DNA of 18,378 nucleotides from Streptomyces katrae (GTDB lineage Bacteria; Actinomycetota; Actinomycetes; Streptomycetales; Streptomycetaceae), in contig NZ_JZWV01000250.1 in NCBI RefSeq assembly GCF_000966975.1, forward strand, positions 1 to 18,378, in the 5' to 3' direction. The notes under the pieces were generated by a model. It ran no database searches. It saw only the letters and a program-made list of their open reading frames with translations, and was not told the DNA's origin. The position numbers were made by a program, and so were the translations under genes. This document shows, piece by piece, positions 8,052 to 14,954 of this stretch; position 1 is the stretch's first letter; each line of letters starts with the position of its first letter.

Positions 8052-9212
8052 TCAACTCGCGGTGCCGAGTTTACTGTAGGCGGCCGCGACTTTGGTGAGC
8101 CAGGCGACTTCGGCCATGAAGTTGTCCGTGTCCCGGTCGTCGAAGTCGCCGGCGTCCTTGTTGTCGTGCGGCATGGTCCCGGCCTGCTTGGCCAGCAGCG
8201 CCCGCTTGATCCGCGCCGCCTCCGTGAAGGCCTGCCGCGATTCCTCGCTCTCCTCCCTGCCCGCGTCCCCGGCCGAACCGCCCACGGTCGTACGGTCGAT
8301 GTACGGGCGCAGGTCCCGCCACCCGTCGCGGATCTCGACGACCCGGCGGTGCAGCCGGTAGTCCAGGTCCGAGACCGAGGCACCCGGCGGCTCCAGGGCG
8401 ATGTCCGGAGAGGACTCGTACAGGTCCCGCCAGAGCGGGTACAGCGCCCGGTACGAGCGGTAGCTGCGCCCCCACGCCAGCAGCCGGGAAGCCGCCGGGC
8501 CCCACGAGGAGTTGGTCAGGCCGAGCGACAGGATGACGATGCCCGCCGCGCTGAAGAGGTTCGAGGCCAGCTTCCAGGCGCCGATGTCGACCCCGGACGC
8601 GGCCGTCAGGATGTTGAGGGTGCGGCACGAGCAGTACAGGAACAGCACCACGGCGGCCACCCGCAGCACCCGCAGCGCCTGCCGCAGCGACTCGTTCTCC
8701 GTCATCCGCGCGTAGGAACCGCACTGGCGGAAGATGGTCACGCACGGCAGCGCCTGGGAGGCCATGAAGGCCAGGAGGTAGACGAGGACCAGCGGCTGAC
8801 CGCTGCCCGTGTCGAAGTCCGAGGACGGCCGGGAGGTTCCGTCGGCCAGGACGAAGAGCGCCACGAGGGCCACGTCGAGCGCGCACCCGGTGATCAGCCA
8901 CCACCGCGTCCTGCGCCGCGCCTCCTCGTCGGGCGCCGCCCACCGCAGCAGGATGATCTCCGCGGCCACGCAGTAGGCCACCGCCGACAGGTGCATGAGG
9001 AGGATGGCGAGGTTGCCGACGCCCAGGAAGGCGGGGCCGCTCATGGCCACGGCGCCCATGGTGAAGGTGAAGCACTGGAGGACCAGAGTGGCGATCAGCG
9101 TCCAGTAGGCACTGTCGTGCCGGCTGCGCCTCGCCTGGCACAGCCGGTAGATGAGCGCGGCGTACGAGGAGAGCGCCGCGATGACGAAGCAGAGGGTTCT
9201 GATGGTGTTCAA
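8052..9212 (-). CDS. Seven-transmembrane MAB_1171c/DUF6545-type membrane protein
   Basis: 386 residues from a TTG start at 9212, with AGGA about nine bases upstream; no better start is in frame. Seven hydrophobic segments are evident at about residues 5-23, 37-57, 64-89, 104-123, 140-161, 182-203 and 215-233. A charged, probably cytoplasmic tail of about 150 residues follows, with YRSYRALYPLWRDLY (251-265), SPDIALEP (268-275) and LHRRVVEIRDGWRDLRPYI (287-305). The seven-segment core plus LYPLW/RRVVEIRDG tail is typical of the actinobacterial family annotated as MAB_1171c putative transporter or DUF6545. No transport motif is visible; the architecture would equally suit a sensor. Its genes are often found beside XRE and ImmA/IrrE genes in actinomycetes (recalled, not searched), as here. 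The TetR-family gene is 42 bp upstream, probably in the same unit. Confidence 0.85.
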   Translation of the reverse strand: MNTIRTLCFVIAALSSYAALIYRLCQARRSRHDSAYWTLIATLVLQCFTFTMGAVAMSGPAFLGVGNLAILLMHLSAVAYCVAAEIILLRWAAPDEEARRRTRWWLITGCALDVALVALFVLADGTSRPSSDFDTGSGQPLVLVYLLAFMASQALPCVTIFRQCGSYARMTENESLRQALRVLRVAAVVLFLYCSCRTLNILTAASGVDIGAWKLASNLFSAAGIVILSLGLTNSSWGPAASRLLAWGRSYRSYRALYPLWRDLYESSPDIALEPPGASVSDLDYRLHRRVVEIRDGWRDLRPYIDRTTVGGSAGDAGREESEESRQAFTEAARIKRALLAKQAGTMPHDNKDAGDFDDRDTDNFMAEVAWLTKVAAAYSKLGTAS

Positions 9213-9254
9213 GGCCTGGTTTCCTACAGGGGGCCGCGGGGGCGGCAGAAGGGG

Positions 9255-9971
9255 TCAGTCGGTGTGTTCGGCCGGCGGGACCTCGAGCCCGATGCTCTCG
9301 GCGCAGACGGCGATCGCGTAGTCGAAGTACGCGGCCTCGTCCTTGACGCTGTCGTGGGTGCGGCTGAAGACCTGGAAGACCAGGAGTCCGATGAGGTTGC
9401 TCCACAGCACGATGCCGCGCTCGACGATGTCCGAGAACGGAGCCCCGGGTACGCCGCCGAAGGCCTCTACGGCGGCCGGCAGCAGCAGCGGCGGACCGGG
9501 CACCGCGCGCCGCGGCGGGGTCAGTTCGCCGCCCTCCAGCGCGGCCCGGACGATCCCGGCGAGCACGGCGGGGGTGCGCGCGGCGGCCGGAACGGTGTCC
9601 TGCGGGGCGTGGTAGCCCGGCACCGGTGAACCGTAGATCAGCGTGAACTCGCCGGGGTTCGCGAAGGACCACCGCCGCAGGGCGCGGGTGACGGCGAGCA
9701 GCCGCGCCCCCGCCGGAGCACCTGCCGTGTCGGCCGCCTCCATCGCGGCGCCGGAGGCGTCGTAGGCGTCGATGACGAGCGCGGTCAGCAGGTCGTCCCG
9801 GTGCGGGAAGACGGCCTCGGCCTCGGAGAGGGCGAGGCCGGCGGCGCGGGCCACCCCCTCCAGGGACAGGGCGGCGGCACCCACCTCCACCAGCTGCCGG
9901 CGGGCGGCCTCCTTGAGCACCTCCGCCGGAGCGGGGCCGGCGTCGTTCGAACTGATTGCTGAAACGTCCAT
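9255..9971 (-). CDS. TetR/AcrR-family transcriptional regulator
   Basis: 238 residues from ATG 9971; a longer in-frame extension is possible, but the region upstream is low-complexity Gly/Ala/Arg. The N-terminal half has a TetR DNA-binding domain: AARRQLVEVGAAALSLEGVARAAGLALSEAEAVFPHR (positions 22-58 in outline; L-S-x-x-x-V-A-R-A-A-G, then the F-P-H-R-D-D-L-L boundary). The C-terminal ligand domain has RRWSFANPGEFTLIYGSPVPGY-type sequence, which resembles the WHG/TetR_C_33 class. The ribosome site is weak. It sits 42 bp before the 7-TM gene and may regulate it; the downstream gap has no terminator. No TetR-like palindrome was found in its own 122-bp upstream region, where only a weak 7-bp hairpin (10013-10032), possibly a terminator of the GNAT gene, is visible. 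Confidence 0.85.
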   Translation of the reverse strand: MDVSAISSNDAGPAPAEVLKEAARRQLVEVGAAALSLEGVARAAGLALSEAEAVFPHRDDLLTALVIDAYDASGAAMEAADTAGAPAGARLLAVTRALRRWSFANPGEFTLIYGSPVPGYHAPQDTVPAAARTPAVLAGIVRAALEGGELTPPRRAVPGPPLLLPAAVEAFGGVPGAPFSDIVERGIVLWSNLIGLLVFQVFSRTHDSVKDEAAYFDYAIAVCAESIGLEVPPAEHTD

Positions 9972-10093
9972 GCCGGAACCGTACCCGCCGCCCCGAACGG
10001 CGGTGGCCCCAGCACCGGGAGCGGCCCCGGTGGACCGCCGGGATCCGGCCATGGCGGTATGTCGCCTTCTGCCCCGCCGTGGGCCGACACCCT

Positions 10094-10606
10094 CTAGACG
10101 TCCCGCGCGGCCCGCAGGGTCAGCACGCGGGTGGTGCTGCCGTCGTCCTCGGTGATGTCGCGGACGTGCTCGAAGCCGATCCGCTCCAGCAGGGCCAGCG
10201 AAGCACCGTTCTCCGCGGCCACGGTGGCGTGCACCTCGGCCAGCGCGAGGGTGTCGAAGCCGTACGCCGTCAGGGCCCGCGCCAGCTCGGACCCCAGCCC
10301 CGCACCCCAGGCGGCGGGGGCCAGCGCGTAGATGATCTCGTGGCCCCCGACGGCGTCGGTCCGCTTGATCTCGGCGTGCCCGATCAGCTCGCCGTCGCGG
10401 CGGACGGCCCAGACGTCGAACAGGCCCCGGGCGTACACCTTGGTGAAGATCCGGCCGAAGAGGGCCCGGTCCTCCTCCTCGGGGACGGGCCCGTCACCCA
10501 TCCAACGGGACACCCTCGTGTCCTGGAACAGGGCCACGAACGCCTCTTCGTCATCGGGGAGGTAGGGGTCCAGGAGCAGGCGCTCGGTGCGCAGCGTCGG
10601 GGTCAT
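10094..10606 (-). CDS. GNAT-family (RimJ/RimL-type) N-acetyltransferase
   Basis: 170 residues from ATG 10606, chosen because it begins the family pattern TLRTERLLLDPY and fits a leaderless promoter. The region AWGAGLGSELARAL is the acetyl-CoA pyrophosphate-binding loop, and EVHATVAAENGASLALLERIGFE matches the RimJ/RimL motif (V-x-x-x-N-x-x-S-x-x-x-L-E-x-x-G-F). The protein should transfer an acetyl group from acetyl-CoA to an amine, either a protein N-terminus or a small molecule; the substrate is not predictable. It is divergent from the padR gene, so the two share a 136-bp control region. Confidence 0.9.
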   Translation of the reverse strand: MTPTLRTERLLLDPYLPDDEEAFVALFQDTRVSRWMGDGPVPEEEDRALFGRIFTKVYARGLFDVWAVRRDGELIGHAEIKRTDAVGGHEIIYALAPAAWGAGLGSELARALTAYGFDTLALAEVHATVAAENGASLALLERIGFEHVRDITEDDGSTTRVLTLRAARDV

Positions 10607-10614
10607 GACCGGTG

Positions 10615-10643
10615 ACGCTATCCACGCGGTACAGGCCCGGCAA
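10615..10643 (-). promoter_or_regulatory. Promoter of the GNAT gene (leaderless)
   Basis: On the minus strand TTGCCG (10643-10638), a 17-bp spacer, and TAGCGT (10620-10615) are followed after eight bases by the ATG. Spacing and hexamers fit a vegetative-type actinomycete promoter, and there is no room for a leader or ribosome site. The -35 lies inside the inverted repeat 10634-10658. Confidence 0.7.
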
Positions 10644-10658
10644 ACGATTTGCCGGGCC
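10634..10658. repeat. Perfect 11-bp inverted repeat over the GNAT -35 box
   Basis: GGCCCGGCAAA and TTTGCCGGGCC are perfect arms around CGA. The repeat lies between two divergent genes, so it is not needed as a terminator, and it covers the GNAT -35 hexamer. It may be an operator. The sequence is unlike the PadR-site candidate 53 bp away, suggesting a different binding protein. Confidence 0.6.
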
Positions 10659-10710
10659 CCGAGCACGGGGAGCGGGTGAGCCGTGTCTCACCCGGGCGGC
10701 GGCACTTGTC

Positions 10711-10728
10711 TATGCAACGAGTTGCATA
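10711..10728. promoter_or_regulatory. Probable PadR operator upstream of padR
   Basis: TATGCAAC and GTTGCATA are perfect 8-bp arms around GA, ending 14 bases before the PadR start codon. TTGT before and ACAAA after extend the symmetry imperfectly. The AT-rich, ATGCAA-type half-site is typical of PadR-family boxes, and its position is that of an autoregulatory site that would also control the downstream dehydrogenase gene. Confidence 0.75.
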
Positions 10729-10742
10729 CAAAGATGCGGGGC

Positions 10743-11309
10743 ATGGCGCTCGACCACGCGATCCTCGTCTCCCTCCTGGAGATGCCCGGCTCCGGCTACG
10801 AACTGGCCCGGCGGTTCGACCGGTCCATCGGCTACTTCTGGACCGCCACGCACCAGCAGATCTACCGCGTCCTCGGGCGCATGGCCGCCGACGGCCTGCT
10901 CACCGTCCGCGAGGTGCCCCAGCAGGGGCGGCCGGACAAGAAGGAGTACTCCGTCGCCGCCCCCGGCCGCGCCGCCCTCACCCGGTGGCTGCACGAGCCC
11001 ATCGAACCCGAGAGCATGCGCCACGAGCTCGCCGTCAAGATCCGCGGCGCGGCCTTCGACGACCCCGCCGCCCTGATCCGCGAGGTCGAACGCCACCACC
11101 GCGCCCACAGCGACCGCCTCGCGCACTACCTCGCGGGGGAGCGGCGCGACTTCACCGGGCCCGCCGCCCCCGCCCCGCTCGACGCCGGACAGGAGCTCCA
11201 GCACGTCGTGCTGCGCGGCGGCATCGCGTACGAGCGGATGACCATCGCCTGGCTGGACGACGTCCTGGCCACCCTCCACCGCATCGGGGCGGCGACACCG
11301 CCCGCCTGA
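10743..11309 (+). CDS. PadR-family transcriptional regulator (AphA-like)
   Basis: 188 residues from ATG 10743 (ATG 10734, three codons upstream, is possible). The N-terminal winged helix is clear: SLLEMPGSGYELARRFD, YFWTATHQQIYRVLGRMAADGLL, then a wing with a charged QQGRPDKKEYSV segment and an AALTRWL helix. The rest is an alpha-helical dimerisation part of the Vir_act_alpha_C type (LAVKIRGAAFDDP, EVERHHRAHSDRLAHY). Most such proteins are repressors released by a ligand. The dehydrogenase gene begins 38 bp downstream on the same strand, so it is the likely target together with padR itself through the palindrome at 10711-10728. Confidence 0.92.
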   Translation: MALDHAILVSLLEMPGSGYELARRFDRSIGYFWTATHQQIYRVLGRMAADGLLTVREVPQQGRPDKKEYSVAAPGRAALTRWLHEPIEPESMRHELAVKIRGAAFDDPAALIREVERHHRAHSDRLAHYLAGERRDFTGPAAPAPLDAGQELQHVVLRGGIAYERMTIAWLDDVLATLHRIGAATPPA

Positions 11310-11347
11310 CCGCACACCCGTCACTACTCCCCGGAAGGCGACCCCTC

Positions 11348-13069
11348 ATGGCCGACTCCCTCCTGTTCAACCCGCGCACCTACGACCCCGCGCATTTCGA
11401 CCCCGAGACCCGCCGCCTGCTGCGCGCCACCGTGGACTGGTTCGAGGAGCGCGGCAAGCGCAAGCTGCTGGAGGACTACCGCACCCGCGCCTGGCTCGCG
11501 GACTTCCTCGCCTTCGCCGCCAAGGAAGGCCTGTTCGCCACCTTCCTCACCCCGGCCTCCGCCGCCGCCGGCCACGAGGGCCGGCGCTGGGACACCGCCC
11601 GCATCGCCGCCCTCAACGAGATCCTCGGCTTCTACGGCCTCGACTACTGGTACGCCTGGCAGGTGACCATCCTGGGCCTGGGCCCGGTCTGGCAGAGCGA
11701 CAACGCCGCCGCCCGCGCCCGCGCCGCCGAACTCCTCACCCAGGGCGAGGTGTTCGCGTTCGGCCTGTCCGAGCGGACCCACGGCGCCGACATCTACTCC
11801 ACCGACATGCTCCTGGAGCCCGACGGCGACGGCGGCTTCCTGGCGACCGGCTCGAAGTACTACATCGGCAACGGCAACGCCGCCGGCCTGGTCTCCGTCT
11901 TCGGCCGCCGCACCGACGTCGAGGGCCCCGACGGCTACGTCTTCTTCGCCGCCGACAGCCGCCACCCCGCGTACGGCCTCGTCCAGAACGTCGTCGACTC
12001 CTCCAAGTACGTGAGCGAGTTCCGGCTGGAGCGCTACCCGGTCGCCGCCGAGGACGTGCTGCACACCGGCCGCGCCGCCTTCGACGCCGCCCTCAACACC
12101 GTCAACGTGGGCAAGTTCAACCTCTGCACCGCCTCCATCGGCATCTGCGAGCACGCGATGTACGAGGCCGTCACCCACGCGCGGAACCGCGTCCTCTACG
12201 GCCGCCCGGTCACCGCCTTCCCGCACGTGCGCCGCGAGCTGGCCGACGCCTACGTCCGCCTCGTCGGCATGAAGCTGTTCAGCGACCGGGCGGTGGACTA
12301 CTTCCGCTCCGCCGGTCCCGAGGACCGCCGCTACCTCCTCTTCAACCCGATGACGAAGATGAAGGTGACCACGGAGGGCGAGAAGGTCATCGACCTGATG
12401 TGGGACGTCATCGCCGCCAAGGGCTTCGAGAAGGACACCTACTTCGCCAACGCCGCCGTGGAGATCCGCGGCCTGCCCAAGCTCGAGGGCACCGTCCACG
12501 TCAACCTCGCGCTGATCCTCAAGTTCATGCGCAACCACCTGCTGGAGCCGGTCGAGTACCCGGCCGTGCCGACCCGCCTCGACGCGGCCGACGACGACTT
12601 CCTCTTCCGGCAGGGCCCGGCCCGCGGCCTGGGCTCCGTACGCTTCCACGACTGGCGGCCCGCCTTCGACGCGTACGCCGAGGTGCCGAACGTCGCCCGC
12701 TTCCGCGAACAGGCCGACGCCCTGTGCGAGTTCGTCGCCACCATCGCGCCCGACGAGGCGCAGAGCCGCGACCTCGACTTCCTGCTCTCCGTCGGCCAGC
12801 TGTTCGCGCTCGTGGTGCACGGCCAGCTGATCCTGGAGCAGGCCCGCCTGACGGACCTGGACCGTGACGTCCTCGACGAGCTGTTCTCCGTCCTCGTCCG
12901 CGACTTCTCCGGGCACGCCGTCGAACTGCACGGCAAGGACTCCGCCACCGGGGCGCAGCAGGCGTGGGCGCTCGGCGCGGTGCGCCGCCCGGTCGTCGAC
13001 GAGGCCCGCGCGGCCCGCGTCTGGGAGCGCGTCGAGGCCCTCTCCGGGGCCTACGAGATGGCACCGTAA
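11348..13069 (+). CDS. Acyl-CoA dehydrogenase/oxidase-like flavoprotein
   Basis: 573 residues from ATG 11348, with GGAAGG ten bases upstream. The middle domain has FAFGLSERTHGADIY, matching the ACAD FALTEP-x-x-GSD flavin motif, followed by a GGFLATGSKYYIGNG beta-domain. The C-terminal helical domain includes ARNRVLYGRPVTAFPHVR. LEGTVHVN (379-386) matches the ACAD YEGT motif; Glu380 is the expected catalytic base. The protein is longer than ordinary dehydrogenases (about 380-400), with a C-terminal extension of roughly 170 residues, as in acyl-CoA oxidase-like members. It should oxidise an acyl thioester at C2-C3 using FAD; the substrate is unknown. Control by the upstream PadR protein is likely. 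Confidence 0.88.
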   Translation: MADSLLFNPRTYDPAHFDPETRRLLRATVDWFEERGKRKLLEDYRTRAWLADFLAFAAKEGLFATFLTPASAAAGHEGRRWDTARIAALNEILGFYGLDYWYAWQVTILGLGPVWQSDNAAARARAAELLTQGEVFAFGLSERTHGADIYSTDMLLEPDGDGGFLATGSKYYIGNGNAAGLVSVFGRRTDVEGPDGYVFFAADSRHPAYGLVQNVVDSSKYVSEFRLERYPVAAEDVLHTGRAAFDAALNTVNVGKFNLCTASIGICEHAMYEAVTHARNRVLYGRPVTAFPHVRRELADAYVRLVGMKLFSDRAVDYFRSAGPEDRRYLLFNPMTKMKVTTEGEKVIDLMWDVIAAKGFEKDTYFANAAVEIRGLPKLEGTVHVNLALILKFMRNHLLEPVEYPAVPTRLDAADDDFLFRQGPARGLGSVRFHDWRPAFDAYAEVPNVARFREQADALCEFVATIAPDEAQSRDLDFLLSVGQLFALVVHGQLILEQARLTDLDRDVLDELFSVLVRDFSGHAVELHGKDSATGAQQAWALGAVRRPVVDEARAARVWERVEALSGAYEMAP

Positions 13070-13090
13070 CGACGGCCCGCAGCCCCGGTC

Positions 13091-13119
13091 GGGCCAGGCC
13101 GCGCCGTGCGGCCTGGTCC
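13091..13119. terminator. Bidirectional terminator hairpin between convergent genes
   Basis: A 12-bp stem with one G-U pair (13091-13102 with 13108-13119; core arms CCAGGCCGC and GCGGCCTGG) has a GCCGT loop. It lies 22 bases after the dehydrogenase stop and about 50 bases beyond the stop of the opposing Rv2629-like gene. There is no U-tract, as is common for actinomycete terminators. Confidence 0.65.
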
Positions 13120-13170
13120 AGGACCCGTCCCCTCACCGTCAGGTCATCCGTTGACCGGACGGTCACATGG

Positions 13171-14316
13171 TCAGATGGTCCAGCGCAGTACCGCCCCCAG
13201 GCCGCCCGCCGGGCCCGGCATGCCCGCGGGGACGACGAGGACCTCGCTGCCGGCCGCCGCCGCGGACCGCAGCAGGGCGTCGTCCGCGCGCGCCCGTACC
13301 GGCTTGTCGACGCCCATCGCCCGCGCCTGACCGCGCTGGAGCGCCACGTCGTCCACGCCGGGGCCGATCCACACCTCGCGACCCGTGTCGGAGCCGTCCG
13401 GGCCGAGCAGCAGCGTGGCCACCTGGTGGGTGCGTACGGCGTCCACCACCGCCGGTACGCCCTCGGCCGCCTCGCCCGGCCCGGTGTCCACCGTGGACTC
13501 GCGGTGCTCGCCGGGCCGGCCCCGGCCGATGCGGAAGCGTTCCAGGGCGCTCTCCAGCCGCCGGCGGGCGAAACCCTCGCGCAGCCGCGCGATCTCCCGG
13601 TCCAGGGTGTCCTGCGAGGCACCGGGCGTCCGGCCGCCGTCGACCTCGGCGGTCACCGCCCGCATCCGTTCGGGCAGCCGGTTGTGTACGGCCCGCCGCT
13701 CGCGGGCGTCACCGGTCAGCACCACGAGACCGGCGCCGCTCTCCGGCCACATCCGGGCCAGCTCCGCCGCGATGACGTCGGCCGTCTCGTTCCGGGCGTT
13801 CTCGTCCTTGTTCCGGTAGTGCCATTCGTGCCGGTCCGCCGGCACGCCGCGGTGCCCGCGATCCTGCCACTCCTTGCCCCGGGCCTGGCCCACGGCCGCC
13901 CGGCCGTACGCGTGACGCAGCTCCAGATCGGCGCCGGTCCGGTCGATGTACGCCACCAGACAGCTCGGGTCGTCGCCGCGCAGGCCCGCCAGCGGCGCGA
14001 TGTGCGGCAGGACCGACCAGGTGGCCTCGATGGCGGCCGGGACCTTCCCGAGCGGGATGTCGAGGACCACCTCGGCGCCCGCCGCGAACAGCGCGCGGCC
14101 GGGCGGCGCCCCGCTGACCGGCTCGTTGGCGAGCCGGTTCACCACGGCCCGTACGGTGTAGGCGTCGGCGCCCGCGTCGATCAGCCGGGACGCGACCTCC
14201 CGTTCACGCAGTGCTTGAATCCGCTGTGCGTCCTCGGTCGCCCGGGTGGTCTCGACGTACACCGAGGCCCAGGGACCCGGCCGGGCGAAGAGCGGTTTGA
14301 GAAAGCCGAGTTCCAT
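13171..14316 (-). CDS. Rv2629/Vms1-family putative ribosome hibernation factor (paralogue A)
   Basis: 381 residues from ATG 14316, behind GGGGGA. The opening MELGFLKPLFARPGPWASVYVETTR is the N-terminal signature of the mycobacterial Rv2629 family. The end (GGLGAVLRW) also matches. The central region keeps the long loop EWHYRNKDENARNETADVIAAELARMW and a VVLTGD strand of the eRF1-like core. The family is related to archaeo-eukaryotic eRF1/Pelota and Vms1, and to the cold-shock hibernation factor Balon, which enters the ribosomal A site. A role in ribosome protection in stress is therefore likely, but from family knowledge only. It is divergent from the PEBP gene, with 158 bp between the starts. 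An in-frame N-terminal extension to 14562 is Arg/Pro/Gly-rich and was not used. Confidence 0.85.
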   Translation of the reverse strand: MELGFLKPLFARPGPWASVYVETTRATEDAQRIQALREREVASRLIDAGADAYTVRAVVNRLANEPVSGAPPGRALFAAGAEVVLDIPLGKVPAAIEATWSVLPHIAPLAGLRGDDPSCLVAYIDRTGADLELRHAYGRAAVGQARGKEWQDRGHRGVPADRHEWHYRNKDENARNETADVIAAELARMWPESGAGLVVLTGDARERRAVHNRLPERMRAVTAEVDGGRTPGASQDTLDREIARLREGFARRRLESALERFRIGRGRPGEHRESTVDTGPGEAAEGVPAVVDAVRTHQVATLLLGPDGSDTGREVWIGPGVDDVALQRGQARAMGVDKPVRARADDALLRSAAAAGSEVLVVPAGMPGPAGGLGAVLRWTI

Positions 14317-14474
14317 GACGTCCCCCAAGGGGTTCAGGAAGGCATGCCTCACCGTCCAGGATGCCCCGCCCGCCGGGCACCTGCCCACCGGCCGGCCCCT
14401 CGTCGCGGGGCAGTCGGGTGGATCGCGGACCCACAGCGGTACGGTCACCCCCGCGAGCGGGTAGAGCGGCGGCC

Positions 14475-14930
14475 GTGACCGCGTTTCAGCTGACCAGCCC
14501 CGCATTCGCCGACCACAGGGAGATCCCCCGCCGCCACACCGGCGAAGGGGAGGACCTCTCACCGCCCCTGACCTGGACGGCCGCTCCCGAGGGCACCGCG
14601 GAGCTGCTCCTCCTGTGCGAGGACCCGGACGCGCCCGGGCCCGCCTTCCTGCACTGGCTGGTCACGGGCATCGACCCGTGGACCGGCGGGGTGGAGGAGG
14701 GCCGGGTGCCCCACGGCGGCCGGTCCTGGCCCAACGGCTTCGGACGGCTGGGCTGGGGCGGTCCGATGCCCCCGCCCGGGCACGGGCCGCACCGCTACTT
14801 CTTCCACCTGTACGCCCTGTCCCAGCCGGTCCTGCTGCGCGAGCGGCCCGACGTGAACGCCGTGCACGGCGCCGTGCGGGACAGGCAGCTCGCCGGCGCC
14901 ACCCTCGTGGGCACCTACGAGCGCTTCTGA
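14475..14930 (+). CDS. YbhB/YbcL-family (PEBP-like) protein
   Basis: 151 residues from GTG 14475, the start that gives the normal family length and the typical opening FQLTSPAFADHREIP. Conserved PEBP features follow in order: GEDLSPPLTW, the CEDPDAPGPAFLHWLV anion-pocket region, and GPHRYFFHLYAL near the C-terminus. No signal peptide is visible, so it is cytoplasmic. Bacterial members have no settled function; 'Raf kinase inhibitor-like' describes homology only. A TAGAGC element seven bases before the GTG could be a leaderless-type -10, without a clear -35. Its stop is 24 bp from the stop of the convergent second Rv2629-like gene. Confidence 0.92.
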   Translation: MTAFQLTSPAFADHREIPRRHTGEGEDLSPPLTWTAAPEGTAELLLLCEDPDAPGPAFLHWLVTGIDPWTGGVEEGRVPHGGRSWPNGFGRLGWGGPMPPPGHGPHRYFFHLYALSQPVLLRERPDVNAVHGAVRDRQLAGATLVGTYERF

Positions 14931-14954
14931 GCGGACTCGGGGAAGCGGGGCCGA

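Noticed and set aside
8166..9629. 487-codon plus-strand open frame over the 7-TM and TetR genes
   Set aside because: Spans two real minus-strand genes and their gap and has low-complexity charged composition.
13152..13165. Small palindrome TGACCG-GA-CGGTCA near the end of paralogue A
   Set aside because: Short arms between convergent genes beside an obvious terminator; likely chance.
14317..14562. 82-residue N-terminal extension of Rv2629-like paralogue A
   Set aside because: Low-complexity Arg/Pro/Gly sequence with no family similarity; the hallmark opening MELGFLKPLF starts at 14316.
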